Source of the DNA: Williamsia sterculiae
GTDB lineage: Bacteria; Actinomycetota; Actinomycetes; Mycobacteriales; Mycobacteriaceae
Assembly: GCF_900156495.1 (NCBI RefSeq)
Contig: NZ_FTNT01000008.1
Span: 62,001 to 126,000 of the forward strand
Direction of reading: 5' to 3'
DNA length: 64,000 bases
Below, piece after piece: positions 41,816 to 49,538 of the stretch (the stretch's first letter is position 1; each line of letters starts with the position of its first letter). The position numbers and the translations under genes were made by a program. Under the pieces are notes generated by a model. The model was not told the DNA's origin and did not search any database. It saw only the letters and a list, made by a program, of their open reading frames with translations.

Positions 41816-42563
41816 TCTACTTGCGTTGCAAGCACCGTTCCCTGAAAGGGACATCGAATGGCGCGCGCAACGATCAGGGATCAACCGAAACGGCAACGGC
41901 TGGGTATCCGTCGTCGCGTACATCGACAACCGAGCCGTACAGAACCGCCTCGACGACGTCTGCGGCCCAGAGAACTGGCGCGACGAATACGACACGTCCC
42001 CCGTGGGCGGCGTTCTCTGTGGCATATCCATACGCGTCAACGGCGAGTGGATCACCAAGTGGGACGGAGCCGACAAGACGGACGTCGAACCCATCAAGGG
42101 CGGTCTCTCCAACGCTGAGAAGCGCGCCGCCGTCAAATGGGGTATCGGCCGCTACCTGTACCGGCTTGAATCCGACATAGTGCAGGTCAGGCCGAGTGGT
42201 GACAACTACATCGCTATCAAGAAGAACAAGTCTGACTTGGTTCCGACCATTAAGGGGTACTGGACTCCCCCGGCGCTGCCAACCTGGGCCCGCCCAGTAG
42301 CGCTGGAGAGCGAGAAGCCGGCAATGGCCGACCTGATCCACAGCCCGAAGAACGCAGCACCAACACCTGTGCAGGTCGACAACCCGATCCGCGGTGCCCA
42401 GAAGATCCAGATCAAGGCGCTCTACCAAAAGGCTGGTGCGGACATGTCGCGACGCGATGAATGGCTGGCGCGTATCACTACAGCCTCACAGGCTGACCAA
42501 GCGATACAGCAGCTACGCGACAAGATAGAAGACAACGCAGCGGAGCAGAACAGCGGTGAGTGA
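41763..42563 (+). CDS. Rad52/22-family single-strand annealing protein
   Basis: 266 residues. Core: LLALQAPFPERDIEWRAQRS, NGWVSVVAYIDNRAVQNRLD, ENWRDEYDTSPVGGVLCGIS, WITKWDGADKTDVEPIKGGL and SNAEKRAAVKWGIGRYLYRL. This is the standard phage Rad52-like fold with ssDNA-binding basic helices; the C-terminal 90 residues are a variable tail. It anneals complementary strands during phage or plasmid recombination. Confidence 0.88.
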   Translation: MADGQTITEQDHSTRTINLLALQAPFPERDIEWRAQRSGINRNGNGWVSVVAYIDNRAVQNRLDDVCGPENWRDEYDTSPVGGVLCGISIRVNGEWITKWDGADKTDVEPIKGGLSNAEKRAAVKWGIGRYLYRLESDIVQVRPSGDNYIAIKKNKSDLVPTIKGYWTPPALPTWARPVALESEKPAMADLIHSPKNAAPTPVQVDNPIRGAQKIQIKALYQKAGADMSRRDEWLARITTASQADQAIQQLRDKIEDNAAEQNSGE

Positions 42564-42780
42564 CCTGTATTCGCAGGAGCACGCTGCGTGGGAGGCGGAC
42601 CGCGAGGATCCCCGCGATCTCGTTGACGAAGAAGCGCGATACTTCGCAGAGATACGCGATGAGCGAGGCTCCACGTCGACAACGGTATTGCGCCGGTGGC
42701 TCGACGATCCCGCTATGACCTACCTGTTCAACCGCCTCAAAGCAGAGGCGAAAGCCCGCGAGTCGGGCGACCAACATTAA
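42556..42780 (+). CDS. Small acidic hypothetical protein (74 aa)
   Basis: GTG 42556 overlaps the Rad52-like gene end by 8 bases. MSDLYSQEHAAWEADREDPR, then DLVDEEARYFAEIRDERGST; very acidic N-part, helical C-part (AMTYLFNRLKAEAKARESGD). Might be an adaptor for the annealing protein; unproven. Confidence 0.6.
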   Translation: MSDLYSQEHAAWEADREDPRDLVDEEARYFAEIRDERGSTSTTVLRRWLDDPAMTYLFNRLKAEAKARESGDQH

Positions 42781-42806
42781 CGCGGCACTCAGTGCCAGGA
42801 CCAACC

Positions 42807-43265
42807 ATGGCTGTACGAACAGCACCCAAACCGATCAAGGTGACGAAAGCCCCTGGTCGACCGAAGAAAGTCACCGTCAAGAAGACGCTGCCGGCAAAGC
42901 CTGTCCAGCCCAAGACGGCGCAAGACAAAGACCGCGAGCTCGCGGGCCGTATCAACAAACACCTCACTCCGAAGAAGCCGCTCAGCGCCAATCGCGCCCC
43001 GGAGAAGCGAGAGCGGATCGAAGAGGTGCGCAAGAAGCTCGCCAAGGCCAACGCCAAGAACGCGCTGCTGATAGAGGCATCGACGAGCGACTCACTGACT
43101 CTCGACGCGTACCGCAAGGAGGCGAAGGCCCTACGCAGTGAGAACGCCGACTATGCCCAGCGAATCGAGGACTATCGCAAGCTCGTCGCAAAGGTCGAAC
43201 GCACCCTTATTGGGCGAGTGCTCGTGCGACGTGCGAAGCGCCACATGGTGTGGGGGCGGTGGTAA
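42807..43265 (+). CDS. Lys-rich coiled-coil protein
   Basis: 152 residues from ATG 42807 (MAVRTAPKPIKVTKAPGRPK). The first 75 residues are histone-H1-like, Lys/Pro/Ala-rich with a GRPKK AT-hook-like motif; the rest is a coiled coil (RERIEEVRKKLAKANAKNAL, RKEAKALRSENADYAQRIED). Probably a DNA-binding structural protein. TAATG overlap couples it to the next gene. Confidence 0.7.
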   Translation: MAVRTAPKPIKVTKAPGRPKKVTVKKTLPAKPVQPKTAQDKDRELAGRINKHLTPKKPLSANRAPEKRERIEEVRKKLAKANAKNALLIEASTSDSLTLDAYRKEAKALRSENADYAQRIEDYRKLVAKVERTLIGRVLVRRAKRHMVWGRW

Positions 43266-44035
43266 TGAATGTCCAGATACTCAACACCACCGACTACAGC
43301 AAGTTCAAGACGATCGAGGGCAACCGCGAAGTCGATCAACCACACGTGCGCCAGCTCGCTGAAGAGATCGCGCTCAATGACCTGACCCCGTACTTCCCCG
43401 TGCTCATCAATGAGGGCTGGGAAATCATCGACGGTCAACATCGCTTTTCCGTCTGCCAGCAGCTTGGGTTGCCGGTCTACTACCTTCAAGTCCCAGGGTT
43501 AGACCTCACGTCGGTGCAGAGAATCAACACGACGTCTAAGCGATGGACGCTACGCGACTACATCAAGTCGTACATTCAGAAGGGAGTTGAAGACTACTCC
43601 GTACTTCTGCGGTTTAGTGAACGCACGGGCATCAACTTCAGTATATCGGCTGCCCTGCTCATGGGCCTCGAATCTATCGGCGGTGGCGCAAGGGGCAACA
43701 ACGACGCACAACGCGTCGGGTCAATCATTAAGGAGGGCCGCTTCAAGGTAAGTGATCGTACACACGCAGAAGACATGGCCCTACTACTGAAGTCACTTAC
43801 GGGTCATACCGACTTCGATCCGACCAAGGAGAGATCACTAGTCTTCGCCCTTAACCGCATTAGCAAGATCGAGCGATTCGATAGCGATCGCCTGTTGGGC
43901 AAACTGCGCGATCGCAATCTCAAGATTGATCGACAAACAACGACCCGCTTTTATCTCATTGAACTCGAGCGAGTCTATAACCATGGCTCACAGATCCGAG
44001 TCGATCTGTTTACTGGCGAGGAGACACGATCGTGA
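43265..44035 (+). CDS. ParB/RepB-like nuclease-domain protein
   Basis: 256 residues. The ParB N-domain is clear: YSKFKTIEGNREVDQPHVRQ, LAEEIALNDLTPYFPVLINE and GWEIIDGQHRFSVCQQLGLP (box with G-Q-H-R). The C-terminal part is helical (WTLRDYIKSYIQKGVEDYSV) without an obvious ParB HTH. It is a second ParB-like protein in the element, distinct from the one at 13247-13825. Without a ParA nearby, regulation of replication or transcription is more likely than partition. Confidence 0.8.
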   Translation: MNVQILNTTDYSKFKTIEGNREVDQPHVRQLAEEIALNDLTPYFPVLINEGWEIIDGQHRFSVCQQLGLPVYYLQVPGLDLTSVQRINTTSKRWTLRDYIKSYIQKGVEDYSVLLRFSERTGINFSISAALLMGLESIGGGARGNNDAQRVGSIIKEGRFKVSDRTHAEDMALLLKSLTGHTDFDPTKERSLVFALNRISKIERFDSDRLLGKLRDRNLKIDRQTTTRFYLIELERVYNHGSQIRVDLFTGEETRS

Positions 44036-44268
44036 GCGGGACGTCACTTGGCGGGCAGCGTGCCGCGGTTACCAACAAGAAGCGACACGGCGCTGACTTC
44101 TATAAGTGCATCGGCGCTCGTGGAGGCCGTAACGGGTCCACCGGTGGCTTCGCCTCAACTGTCATAGGCAAGGACGGCTTGACTGGTAGCGAGCGCGCTC
44201 GACTGGTTGGAGCCAAAGGTGGTCGGATAGGCCGACGCGGAAAGCAAGTAAAGAAGGAGGTTATATGA
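44032..44268 (+). CDS. Gly-rich KGG-type small protein (78 aa)
   Basis: MSGTSLGGQRAAVTNKKRHG, ADFYKCIGARGGRNGSTGGF and VGAKGGRIGRRGKQVKKEV. The repeated G-A-K/R-G-G pattern resembles KGG-repeat stress-type and phage/plasmid small proteins that bind nucleic acid. ATGA-type overlap on both sides. Its end (AGGAGG) supplies the ribosome-binding site of the next gene. Confidence 0.7.
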   Translation: MSGTSLGGQRAAVTNKKRHGADFYKCIGARGGRNGSTGGFASTVIGKDGLTGSERARLVGAKGGRIGRRGKQVKKEVI

Positions 44269-44591
44269 AAACAACTAAAGGAGTACGACACGGCGAGAAT
44301 CTACTATTACCAGTAGGGGCCAGTCCCGCCGCGTTAACGAAACAGCACACCACCTATATCGTTGGTCACTCGGAGACCGGTCACCATCACGTCCTGGAGA
44401 GTGAGACACCATTCGACGTCACAACTACTGACGAGGAACTGTATGTACGGCTGTATCGACCGGCCAAGCTGGTCCATAAAAAGCAGCATGACAAACATCG
44501 GACTCTGACTATCCAACCCGGGACGTACAAGGTCCGACGCAAGACAGAGTACGACCCATGGCAGCAGACGATCCGTGAGGTCTTCGATTGA
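44265..44591 (+). CDS. Conserved phage/plasmid protein with GHSETGHHH motif
   Basis: 108 residues. YIVGHSETGHHHVLESETPF, then LYRPAKLVHKKQHDKHRTLT and GTYKVRRKTEYDPWQQTIRE. This His-rich beta-protein recurs in early regions of actinobacterial and other phages; the clustered histidines could bind metal. Role unknown. AAGGAGGTTAT precedes its ATG. Confidence 0.7.
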   Translation: MKTTKGVRHGENLLLPVGASPAALTKQHTTYIVGHSETGHHHVLESETPFDVTTTDEELYVRLYRPAKLVHKKQHDKHRTLTIQPGTYKVRRKTEYDPWQQTIREVFD

Positions 44592-45613
44592 TGGTTAGCG
44601 AACTAAACGCCGCAGCGCGAGAGGTGATTGATCGGCTCCAGGCGATCAACTACGACGAGCCACACTGGAACGAGCAGAAGATCATCGAGGTGTTCAAGCG
44701 GCAGTACAAAATACTCGGTATCGACATGCCCGCGGTGGAAGTCGCCGGCAACATGCTGATCGGCTTCGAGTTAAGCCGGGACGCCGCTTGGGACGCCGCT
44801 TGGGACGCCGCTCGGGGTGCCGCTTGGGGTGCCGCTCGGGACGCCGCTCGGGGTGCCGCTCGGGACGCCGCTCGGGACGCCGCTCGGGACGCCGCTCGGG
44901 GTGCCGCTTGGGACGCCGCTCGGGACGCCGCTCGGGGTGCCGCTCGGGGTGCCGCTTGGGACGCCGCTCGGGGTGCCGCTCGGGGTGCCGCTTGGGACGC
45001 CGCTTGGGGTGCCGCCGCGCGCAACACCGGGTTGTCCGACGCTGCGACATTGAAGTGGATATCGGTCAGTGAGCAAGAACTCATCGCTCTAGAGAACGGG
45101 CTTGGATGGTTCTTTCCAATGCGCGACAAGCTAATCCTCGTTCCTATGCCACGCATGATTATGGTCGGCGATGCGCTGCACTATGACCATGGCAAAGCTG
45201 TGGAGTGGTCAGACGGGACAGGTTTCTACTTTATCCGCGGTGTGAAGTTCGACGACGAGCTGTACTGGCGGGTGGTCAACCGAAGCATCACACCTGAGGA
45301 GACGCTGCTGATCAAGAACTCGGAGCAACGGATGGCGGCGATATCGATGATGCGACCCGACCACCTTCTCGCCCAGTTACACGCAACACTGATCGACACC
45401 GGTGTGAAAGGTACCCGGTTGTACGAGGTAAACAACTTTATGGGCACCGGGCGGACCGAGTACTGCATGCTGATGGATGATGCCAGCACAGATCGTCAGT
45501 TCATCGAGTGGACGCCGCCCGCCATCGGCGAGCAGGGCAATGCCGAGCTGTGCCAGGCCGAAGCGTTTGGAGTCCCACTTGAAGATTGGCTTCTGATCAC
45601 GGACGAGGCCTAG
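44591..45613 (+). CDS. Protein with 20 DAAR/GAAW repeats and DUF6745-like domain
   Basis: 340 residues, TGATG overlap with the previous gene. Residues about 64-143 are 20 perfect 4-residue units (D/G-A-A-R/W), which should form one long amphipathic alanine helix. The C-terminal part [20 protein letters not shown], then [20 protein letters not shown] and [18 protein letters not shown] matches the DUF6745-like pattern (A-V-E-W-x-D-G-x-G-x-Y). Similar repeats next to this domain are known in phage genomes; the function is unknown. Confidence 0.75.
   Translation: MVSELNAAAREVIDRLQAINYDEPHWNEQKIIEVFKRQYKILGIDMPAVEVAGNMLIGFELSRDAAWDAAWDAARGAAWGAARDAARGAARDAARDAARDAARGAAWDAARDAARGAARGAAWDAARGAARGAAWDAAWGAAARNTGLSDAATLKWISVSEQELIALENGLGWFFPMRDKLILVPMPRMIMVGDALHYDHGKAVEWSDGTGFYFIRGVKFDDELYWRVVNRSITPEETLLIKNSEQRMAAISMMRPDHLLAQLHATLIDTGVKGTRLYEVNNFMGTGRTEYCMLMDDASTDRQFIEWTPPAIGEQGNAELCQAEAFGVPLEDWLLITDEA
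44780..45019 (+). repeat. 20-copy, 12-bp in-frame tandem repeat
   Basis: Unit GAC/GGT-GCC-GCT-CGG/TGG. GCC and GCT are invariant; only codon 1 alternates GAC/GGT and codon 4 CGG/TGG. 240 bases without interruption. A minisatellite prone to copy-number change, coding DAAR-type helix; not a CRISPR because units are contiguous. Confidence 0.9.
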
Positions 45614-45616
45614 CAC

Positions 45617-45979
45617 CTACACATCCCCCGCCCGTCGACAGTTCCGGCACACGAACCGCAGTGACGCAATCTGGTCGTCGTACGCCGCCTCGCGGATGTA
45701 CATCGGCAGGATTGTGACGCGATCGCACACTGAGCACCGGTGCGGGTCGATCCCCTCCCTCGCCATAGCGACGACGACCCGCCGGCGCAAGACATCGTTC
45801 TTCTTCGCACCGACGCGTTGAGGGCGAGGCCCGCAGTAGCGGTTGATCGCCTTTTGCACGGAACGCAGGTGGCGAGGATCGATACCAGCCGCTTCCATGA
45901 CCTGCGGGGCAGTCCTGTAAGAACCGGACTCCCAGAACGCGAGCAGTTCGTCAAGATCAAATTGGTGCGGACGTGACAT
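45617..45979 (-). CDS. HTH plus zinc-ribbon small protein
   Basis: 120 residues from ATG 45979 (MSRPHQFDLDELLAFWESGS). The N-part looks like a DNA-binding helical domain (YRTAPQVMEAAGIDPRHLRS; VQKAINRYCGPR). The C-part has two CxxC pairs (HRCSVCDRVTILPMYIRE and FVCRNCRRAG), a zinc ribbon. Likely a regulator. It converges on the repeat-protein gene. Confidence 0.7.
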   Translation of the reverse strand: MSRPHQFDLDELLAFWESGSYRTAPQVMEAAGIDPRHLRSVQKAINRYCGPRPQRVGAKKNDVLRRRVVVAMAREGIDPHRCSVCDRVTILPMYIREAAYDDQIASLRFVCRNCRRAGDV

Positions 45980-46392
45980 ATACAACTATATAAGCACAGG
46001 TTCGCATTAAGGCACATCATAAATCGTAGATTGTGCGTCGCAAAATTTTGAGTGCCGGTACGTTCAAAACAGAGGTCACACGAGCGATTTGTTAGCAGAC
46101 AACATACGCGGCACTTGCACAAGTAGGCAAACACATGATGTGGGGCTTGATTTACGTTTGCAAACGTTAGATCCCTACCTACGACGCCACGATTGGCCGA
46201 AGTCCGTCAAGGTTCACCTCAACAATCGCGGTTGCGCTACTTATCCACAGTTGCACATTTAACAACACGACTCATCGCCCGCCCGCTCGGCCGGACCCAC
46301 TAACTAACCATTAGTGCTATACACCCGGCTTGGCGTGGGGGCGATGAGCGAGAGCTTGCCCTTTCGCCCTGCGCTGCAAGTACCCTCCCCGC
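45980..46392. other. Gene-free interval with DnaA box and palindrome
   Basis: 413 bases between divergent genes. It contains the 14-base palindrome ACGTTTGCAAACGT (46154-46167) and a perfect DnaA box TTATCCACA (46241-46249) in AT-richer sequence. Both would suit an operator and an origin or promoter region. No tRNA or ORF is convincing here. Confidence 0.55.
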
Positions 46393-46887
46393 ATGGACAT
46401 CAGCAGTGCATGGCTCGCCCTGATCGGCGTATTGATCGGCAGCGTCGCAACGTTTGCTGGCACCTACGTCACCGCACGGTTCCAATCGAGGGACTCAGAT
46501 ACCGCTCGACGGGACGCTGACCGGCGAGATCGCCTGGCATGCCATACGGAGCTGACGATCGCCCTGTACCAGTTTGCGGAAATTGCACGACGAATGACTG
46601 TCGATCTAGGGACATTGGTAACCGACGACGACCGAGCGCAGTACACCATTGCTTGGAACGCCACTCAAGTTCGACAGGCCGCCGCGGTGATCGCGGGACC
46701 GAATGAGTTGACAACTGCTGCTCGGACTGTCGACGACGCCGTGTTCGACTTCAAGAGAGCAACGTCGAGGCTCATTAGCGAACAACGTCAAACGGATCGC
46801 TGGGACGAAGCATGGATTAAATTTTGGGACGCTGTCAATCTTTATGTTGACACTGTCCGAACAGAATTCCACCCGGATACCAAATAA
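46393..46887 (+). CDS. N-terminally anchored helical protein
   Basis: 164 residues. One membrane helix at the start (SSAWLALIGVLIGSVATFAG) and then a charged coiled coil (RFQSRDSDTARRDADRRDRL) and helical domain (NATQVRQAAAVIAGPNELTT). This matches a widespread class of small membrane proteins in actinobacterial mobile elements; role unknown. Confidence 0.7.
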   Translation: MDISSAWLALIGVLIGSVATFAGTYVTARFQSRDSDTARRDADRRDRLACHTELTIALYQFAEIARRMTVDLGTLVTDDDRAQYTIAWNATQVRQAAAVIAGPNELTTAARTVDDAVFDFKRATSRLISEQRQTDRWDEAWIKFWDAVNLYVDTVRTEFHPDTK

Positions 46888-46921
46888 CTAGCCGCGGCTC
46901 AACCGCAGAAAACAACTGAAT

Positions 46922-47140
46922 ATGGACAACAAATCTTCTAGCCCAAGTGGCACTGGCATTATCGGCGTCGTGCTGATCGTCTTCATCATCTTGAAGCTCG
47001 TGGGGGTTATCACCTGGCCCTGGATTTGGGTGCTCTCCCCCATCTGGATCAGCTTCCTGATCGTCATCGCGGCGTTCGTACTGTTCGCACTGATCGTGCT
47101 CATTGTTGCGATCGTGAGGACGCTGCGGGGGCGCGGATAG
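46922..47140 (+). CDS. Two-helix small membrane protein (72 aa)
   Basis: MDNKSSSPSGTGIIGVVLIV, then FIILKLVGVITWPWIWVLSP and IWISFLIVIAAFVLFALIVL. The W-PW-WVLSP-I/L-W core is the signature of phage-encoded proteins annotated as transmembrane Fragile-X-F-type; function unknown. It leads a run of small coupled genes. Preceding bases lack a strong ribosome-binding site. Confidence 0.75.
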   Translation: MDNKSSSPSGTGIIGVVLIVFIILKLVGVITWPWIWVLSPIWISFLIVIAAFVLFALIVLIVAIVRTLRGRG

Positions 47141-47142
47141 CC

Positions 47143-47379
47143 ATGACCGAGCGCTACTCCCCCGAGCCCGAAGCACTTCGCCTGAACGACGCGCAGGTCG
47201 AAGCACTCGAACGCATCTGCGCGCGCTACGGCGTCGAGTACGACCCCGGCCACTACTTCATCTACCCGCCTGGCAGCGTCATGATGAGCGGCTACGCGGA
47301 GGGCTGGGTCGGTGGGACTGACTACGCCCATCGCACCCTGTACATCGGTGTCAGTCCCGATGGGCGCATCTCATCATGA
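47143..47379 (+). CDS. Hypothetical protein (78 aa)
   Basis: ATG 47143, three bases after the membrane gene. MTERYSPEPEALRLNDAQVE, ALERICARYGVEYDPGHYFI and MSGYAEGWVGGTDYAHRTLY. It reads like a small phage alpha/beta protein. It overlaps the next gene by ATGA. Confidence 0.65.
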   Translation: MTERYSPEPEALRLNDAQVEALERICARYGVEYDPGHYFIYPPGSVMMSGYAEGWVGGTDYAHRTLYIGVSPDGRISS

Positions 47380-47567
47380 CCCAGGACCAAACCACCGGCT
47401 GCGAGGGCAAGGTGCAGTACCCGGACTACCGAATGGCACAGCTGTACCTGTCCCGCAAGAAGCGGCTCAAGACCGCGGAGAGACGCTCGCTCAACATCTA
47501 CCACTGCGACTTCTGCCATCAGTGGCATGTCGGCACGACGGTGAGGCGCAGGCGAGCGCGCAAGTAA
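47376..47567 (+). CDS. Small zinc-finger-like basic protein (63 aa)
   Basis: QTTGCEGKVQYPDYRMAQLY, then a basic stretch RKKRLKTAERRSLNIYHCDF and CHQWHVGTT. C...C-x-x-C-x-x-x-H suggests a zinc finger, common in early actinophage genes (often annotated as HNH- or RNA-binding-like). Function unknown. Confidence 0.7.
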   Translation: MTQDQTTGCEGKVQYPDYRMAQLYLSRKKRLKTAERRSLNIYHCDFCHQWHVGTTVRRRRARK

Positions 47568-47606
47568 CACAACGTAAGCGCGGCTCAGCCGCGAAGGAAT
47601 CACATC

Positions 47607-47843
47607 ATGAAAGAACCAACCAAAACCCAATTGGAGGTGACCAAGCACCGGCCCGACTCCCAGGTCGCGCGCATTCTGCGCCGGCTCAAGAGCGAAGGGC
47701 GGATCACCAACATCGAGATGGTGAACCTCCGAATCTTGCGAGGATCGGAGAGGATTCGCGACCTGAAGCGCGAAGGCCACGCCATACGCAGCATCCAGCT
47801 CAACCAGACCACTTGGGTCTACGTCCTGGAAGACGAGGACTGA
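47607..47843 (+). CDS. Winged-helix-type small regulator (78 aa)
   Basis: Starts MKEPTKTQLEVTKHRPDSQV and carries the helix-turn-helix ARILRRLKSEGRITNIEMVN, then LRILRGSERIRDLKREGHAI with a beta-wing TTWVYVLED. This is the usual phage winged-helix layout. It may regulate its own operon. AAGGAA precedes the ATG. Confidence 0.75.
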   Translation: MKEPTKTQLEVTKHRPDSQVARILRRLKSEGRITNIEMVNLRILRGSERIRDLKREGHAIRSIQLNQTTWVYVLEDED

Positions 47844-47847
47844 TCCG

Positions 47848-47991
47848 GTGGCCCGCCTGATACTCACCACCACGCGTGATTTCCTGATCATCGTCGCGAT
47901 CGTCTGCGTCGCCCTCGTCGCAGTGGCCGCGCTCGGCTTCGCGCTGTTCTACCTCGCGGCGTACGGCGTCGCCTGGCTCATATGGGCGTAA
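47848..47991 (+). CDS. Micro-protein with one long membrane segment (47 aa)
   Basis: GTG 47848, four bases after the previous stop; too short for ordinary ORF lists. The peptide ARLILTTTRDFLIIVAIVCV then ALVAVAALGFALFYLAAYGV is almost entirely hydrophobic, one or two helices. Holin-like or regulatory role possible, unproven. Confidence 0.65.
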   Translation: MARLILTTTRDFLIIVAIVCVALVAVAALGFALFYLAAYGVAWLIWA

Positions 47992-48053
47992 ATCCGTGCG
48001 GTTTAGTATTGTAAAAAGTAATCCGGCTATTCATAATGTAGCCAGGGAAATAC

Positions 48054-48215
48054 ATGAAGATAGATGACACCCTGACGCTCGGCTACGAGTACAGCGAACC
48101 ACGTTCCGTCATGATGGCGGTCGCGAAACGACAGCTCGAACGGTTGGCACCTCAGTTCGACCGTATCCGTATCGCCGTGGCGCTGACCCTGGCCAAGCGT
48201 CGCATCGCGCGATAA
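48054..48215 (+). CDS. Small basic protein (53 aa)
   Basis: ATG 48054 behind AGGGAA. MKIDDTLTLGYEYSEPRSVM, MAVAKRQLERLAPQFDRIRI and AVALTLAKRRIAR. Helical and basic; the conserved-looking pattern (ERL.PQFDRIRIAVALTLA) suggests a real phage gene. It is the last gene before the structured region. Confidence 0.65.
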   Translation: MKIDDTLTLGYEYSEPRSVMMAVAKRQLERLAPQFDRIRIAVALTLAKRRIAR

Positions 48216-48233
48216 CTCGTACCTTTAAATTTC

Positions 48234-48514
48234 AGCGCTCAGGACAGGGCGTGCATGTCGCGCCTGGCACCTTGCGTGATGGCTAACCCGACCTCGCAAT
48301 AGATTTTCCACTCCTAATTCTCGGTCATACCTGGTTGGCCGTCCTGTCCTGAGCGCTACGACATCACTTGGCGTGGAGAGGTTTGCAGATCTTCCCCTCC
48401 GCGCCAGGCCACACCAGCCCGTTGTTTTCCCACTTACTAGCTGGTGTGGGTCTACCGCTGCCATCAACTGACTAGTCGTTGGATCCGACTAGCCCTCCCG
48501 GATGGCGGCGGTAG
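48234..48514. ncRNA. Candidate structured RNA with four consecutive stem-loops
   Basis: Stem 1: AGCGCTCAGGACAGG (48234-48248) with its exact complement at 48343-48357, enclosing about 94 bases. Stem 2: 48367-48381 with 48394-48408, 14 of 15 paired. Stem 3: CCACACCAGC (48409-48418) with 48440-48449, perfect. Stem 4: CTACCGCTGCCATC (48452-48465) with 48501-48514, all paired counting one G-U, with an inner stem CTAGTCG (48472-48478)/48486-48492. The stems follow each other with gaps of 9, 0 and 2 bases. No ORF explains this. The strand is unsure; G-U pairs in stems 2 and 4 favour plus-strand RNA. It could also act as DNA (transfer or single-strand origin). Confidence 0.7.
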
Positions 48515-48554
48515 GCGGAAGCAGACACGAAAAAACGTAATCGGAACAACACAA

Positions 48555-48761
48555 GTGAAAGAACGACCATCCGTACCTGAGGCTCCACAGCAAAACGACT
48601 ACTACGAATCGGAGCGCCGGCGACAAGGCATCAGGCGTCTCGCGCTGCACGTCATGTTCGAGCACATCATGCAAGAGGTGGACGACGGCTTGTGTAGCCG
48701 CGACAACGCTCTGGAGCGGATCAGTGCCCTTCATCAGTTCATATGTGAGGGCACACGATGA
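48555..48761 (+). CDS. Hypothetical protein (68 aa)
   Basis: GTG 48555; the frame upstream of it is the structured region. MKERPSVPEAPQQNDYYESE (first residue from GTG), RRRQGIRRLALHVMFEHIMQ and GLCSRDNALERISALHQFIC. Helical, acidic/basic, no family. It overlaps the next gene by ATGA. Confidence 0.6.
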   Translation: MKERPSVPEAPQQNDYYESERRRQGIRRLALHVMFEHIMQEVDDGLCSRDNALERISALHQFICEGTR

Positions 48762-49066
48762 GCAGTACGCCTCGCTCCCCTCTTGACCGTATCCACGTCG
48801 ACCTGACGATTCCTCAGTCACCCGATGAGGATCGTGCCGGCGAGCAGTTGGTCATCGGCGACGAACGCGCGTTTCTGGAGCTCCAAGAAGCGGCGTACGT
48901 GCGAGACATCGGTGCCCGTGCCCTGATCGCCGCCCAACGGCTCATGGATCTGGCGTATGAGGCGCGGGAAGTGCTGCAGGACTGGGAAGAAGTACCGACT
49001 CGACGACGCAAACGGTTGAACGTGCTGAGCGCGGTGCCCGATCTGGTTGAGGTATCGCCTCAATGA
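48758..49066 (+). CDS. Hypothetical protein (102 aa)
   Basis: MSSTPRSPLDRIHVDLTIPQ, then helical segments FLELQEAAYVRDIGARALIA and QRLMDLAYEAREVLQDWEEV. It probably folds as a helical bundle. Coupled on both sides by 4-base overlaps. No family. Confidence 0.65.
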   Translation: MSSTPRSPLDRIHVDLTIPQSPDEDRAGEQLVIGDERAFLELQEAAYVRDIGARALIAAQRLMDLAYEAREVLQDWEEVPTRRRKRLNVLSAVPDLVEVSPQ

Positions 49067-49287
49067 GCCAGTTCTACTGCCGGCTTCTGGCGCTGTACCT
49101 GAACATCAGGTACTTCGGCGACTATCTCGACGGCTACGTGTACATGGGTCACGACCTGCACGACACTGACGAAGTTTGCGGTGACATGTTCATTGTCGAA
49201 TGCGCCCGCTGCGGATGGCGAGCTCATACCGAGGTCAAGCTCGAAAAGGTCATCGCTGACGAGCTGGGTTCAGAGGACGACGACTGA
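49063..49287 (+). CDS. Small zinc-site protein (74 aa)
   Basis: MSQFYCRLLALYLNIRYFGD at the start and a C-terminal CxxC-type region (EVCGDMFIVECARCGWRAHT). A small phage protein with one likely metal site; role unknown. Its stop shares a base with the next start. Confidence 0.65.
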   Translation: MSQFYCRLLALYLNIRYFGDYLDGYVYMGHDLHDTDEVCGDMFIVECARCGWRAHTEVKLEKVIADELGSEDDD

Positions 49288-49538
49288 TGGAACGTCCACG
49301 GCCGAGCACGATCGCCTGGGCGGGTCTCGCCGGCGCTGTCGCGGTGTACGACCTGACTTGTTCTCCCGGAGAGACTCTCAGCGAGGGAGTCGACGCCGGG
49401 CTGGAGACGAAATACAAGCGGCTGATCCAGCTCGGAATAGGTCTTACGGCGCTGCATCTCCTCAACCTTTGCCCAAGCGCCCTCGATCCCTTGCACCAGC
49501 TGACCAGGCTCAAGGCACAACGGAGTGACCGCCAGTGA
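49287..49538 (+). CDS. Conserved actinophage protein (83 aa)
   Basis: RPSTIAWAGLAGAVAVYDLT, CSPGETLSEGVDAGLETKYK and RLIQLGIGLTALHLLNLCP. This A-W-A-G...D-x-x-C-P-x-G-E-x-L-S pattern with a hydrophobic helix on each side recurs in many actinophages as a small membrane-associated protein of unknown function. Confidence 0.75.
   Translation: MERPRPSTIAWAGLAGAVAVYDLTCSPGETLSEGVDAGLETKYKRLIQLGIGLTALHLLNLCPSALDPLHQLTRLKAQRSDRQ

Noticed and set aside
44780-45019. Tandem repeat considered as CRISPR
   Set aside because: Units are 12 bases and contiguous with no spacers, and lie in frame inside a gene.
44650-45156. Pro/Ser/Gly-rich repeat ORFs on the other strand and frames of the AAR repeat
   Set aside because: They exist only because a 12-bp repeat keeps all frames open; only the plus-strand frame has conserved flanking domains.
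48249-48342. tRNA or tmRNA in the large loop of the structured region
   Set aside because: No TTC-arm or acceptor-stem pattern on either strand, and no tag-peptide-like frame.
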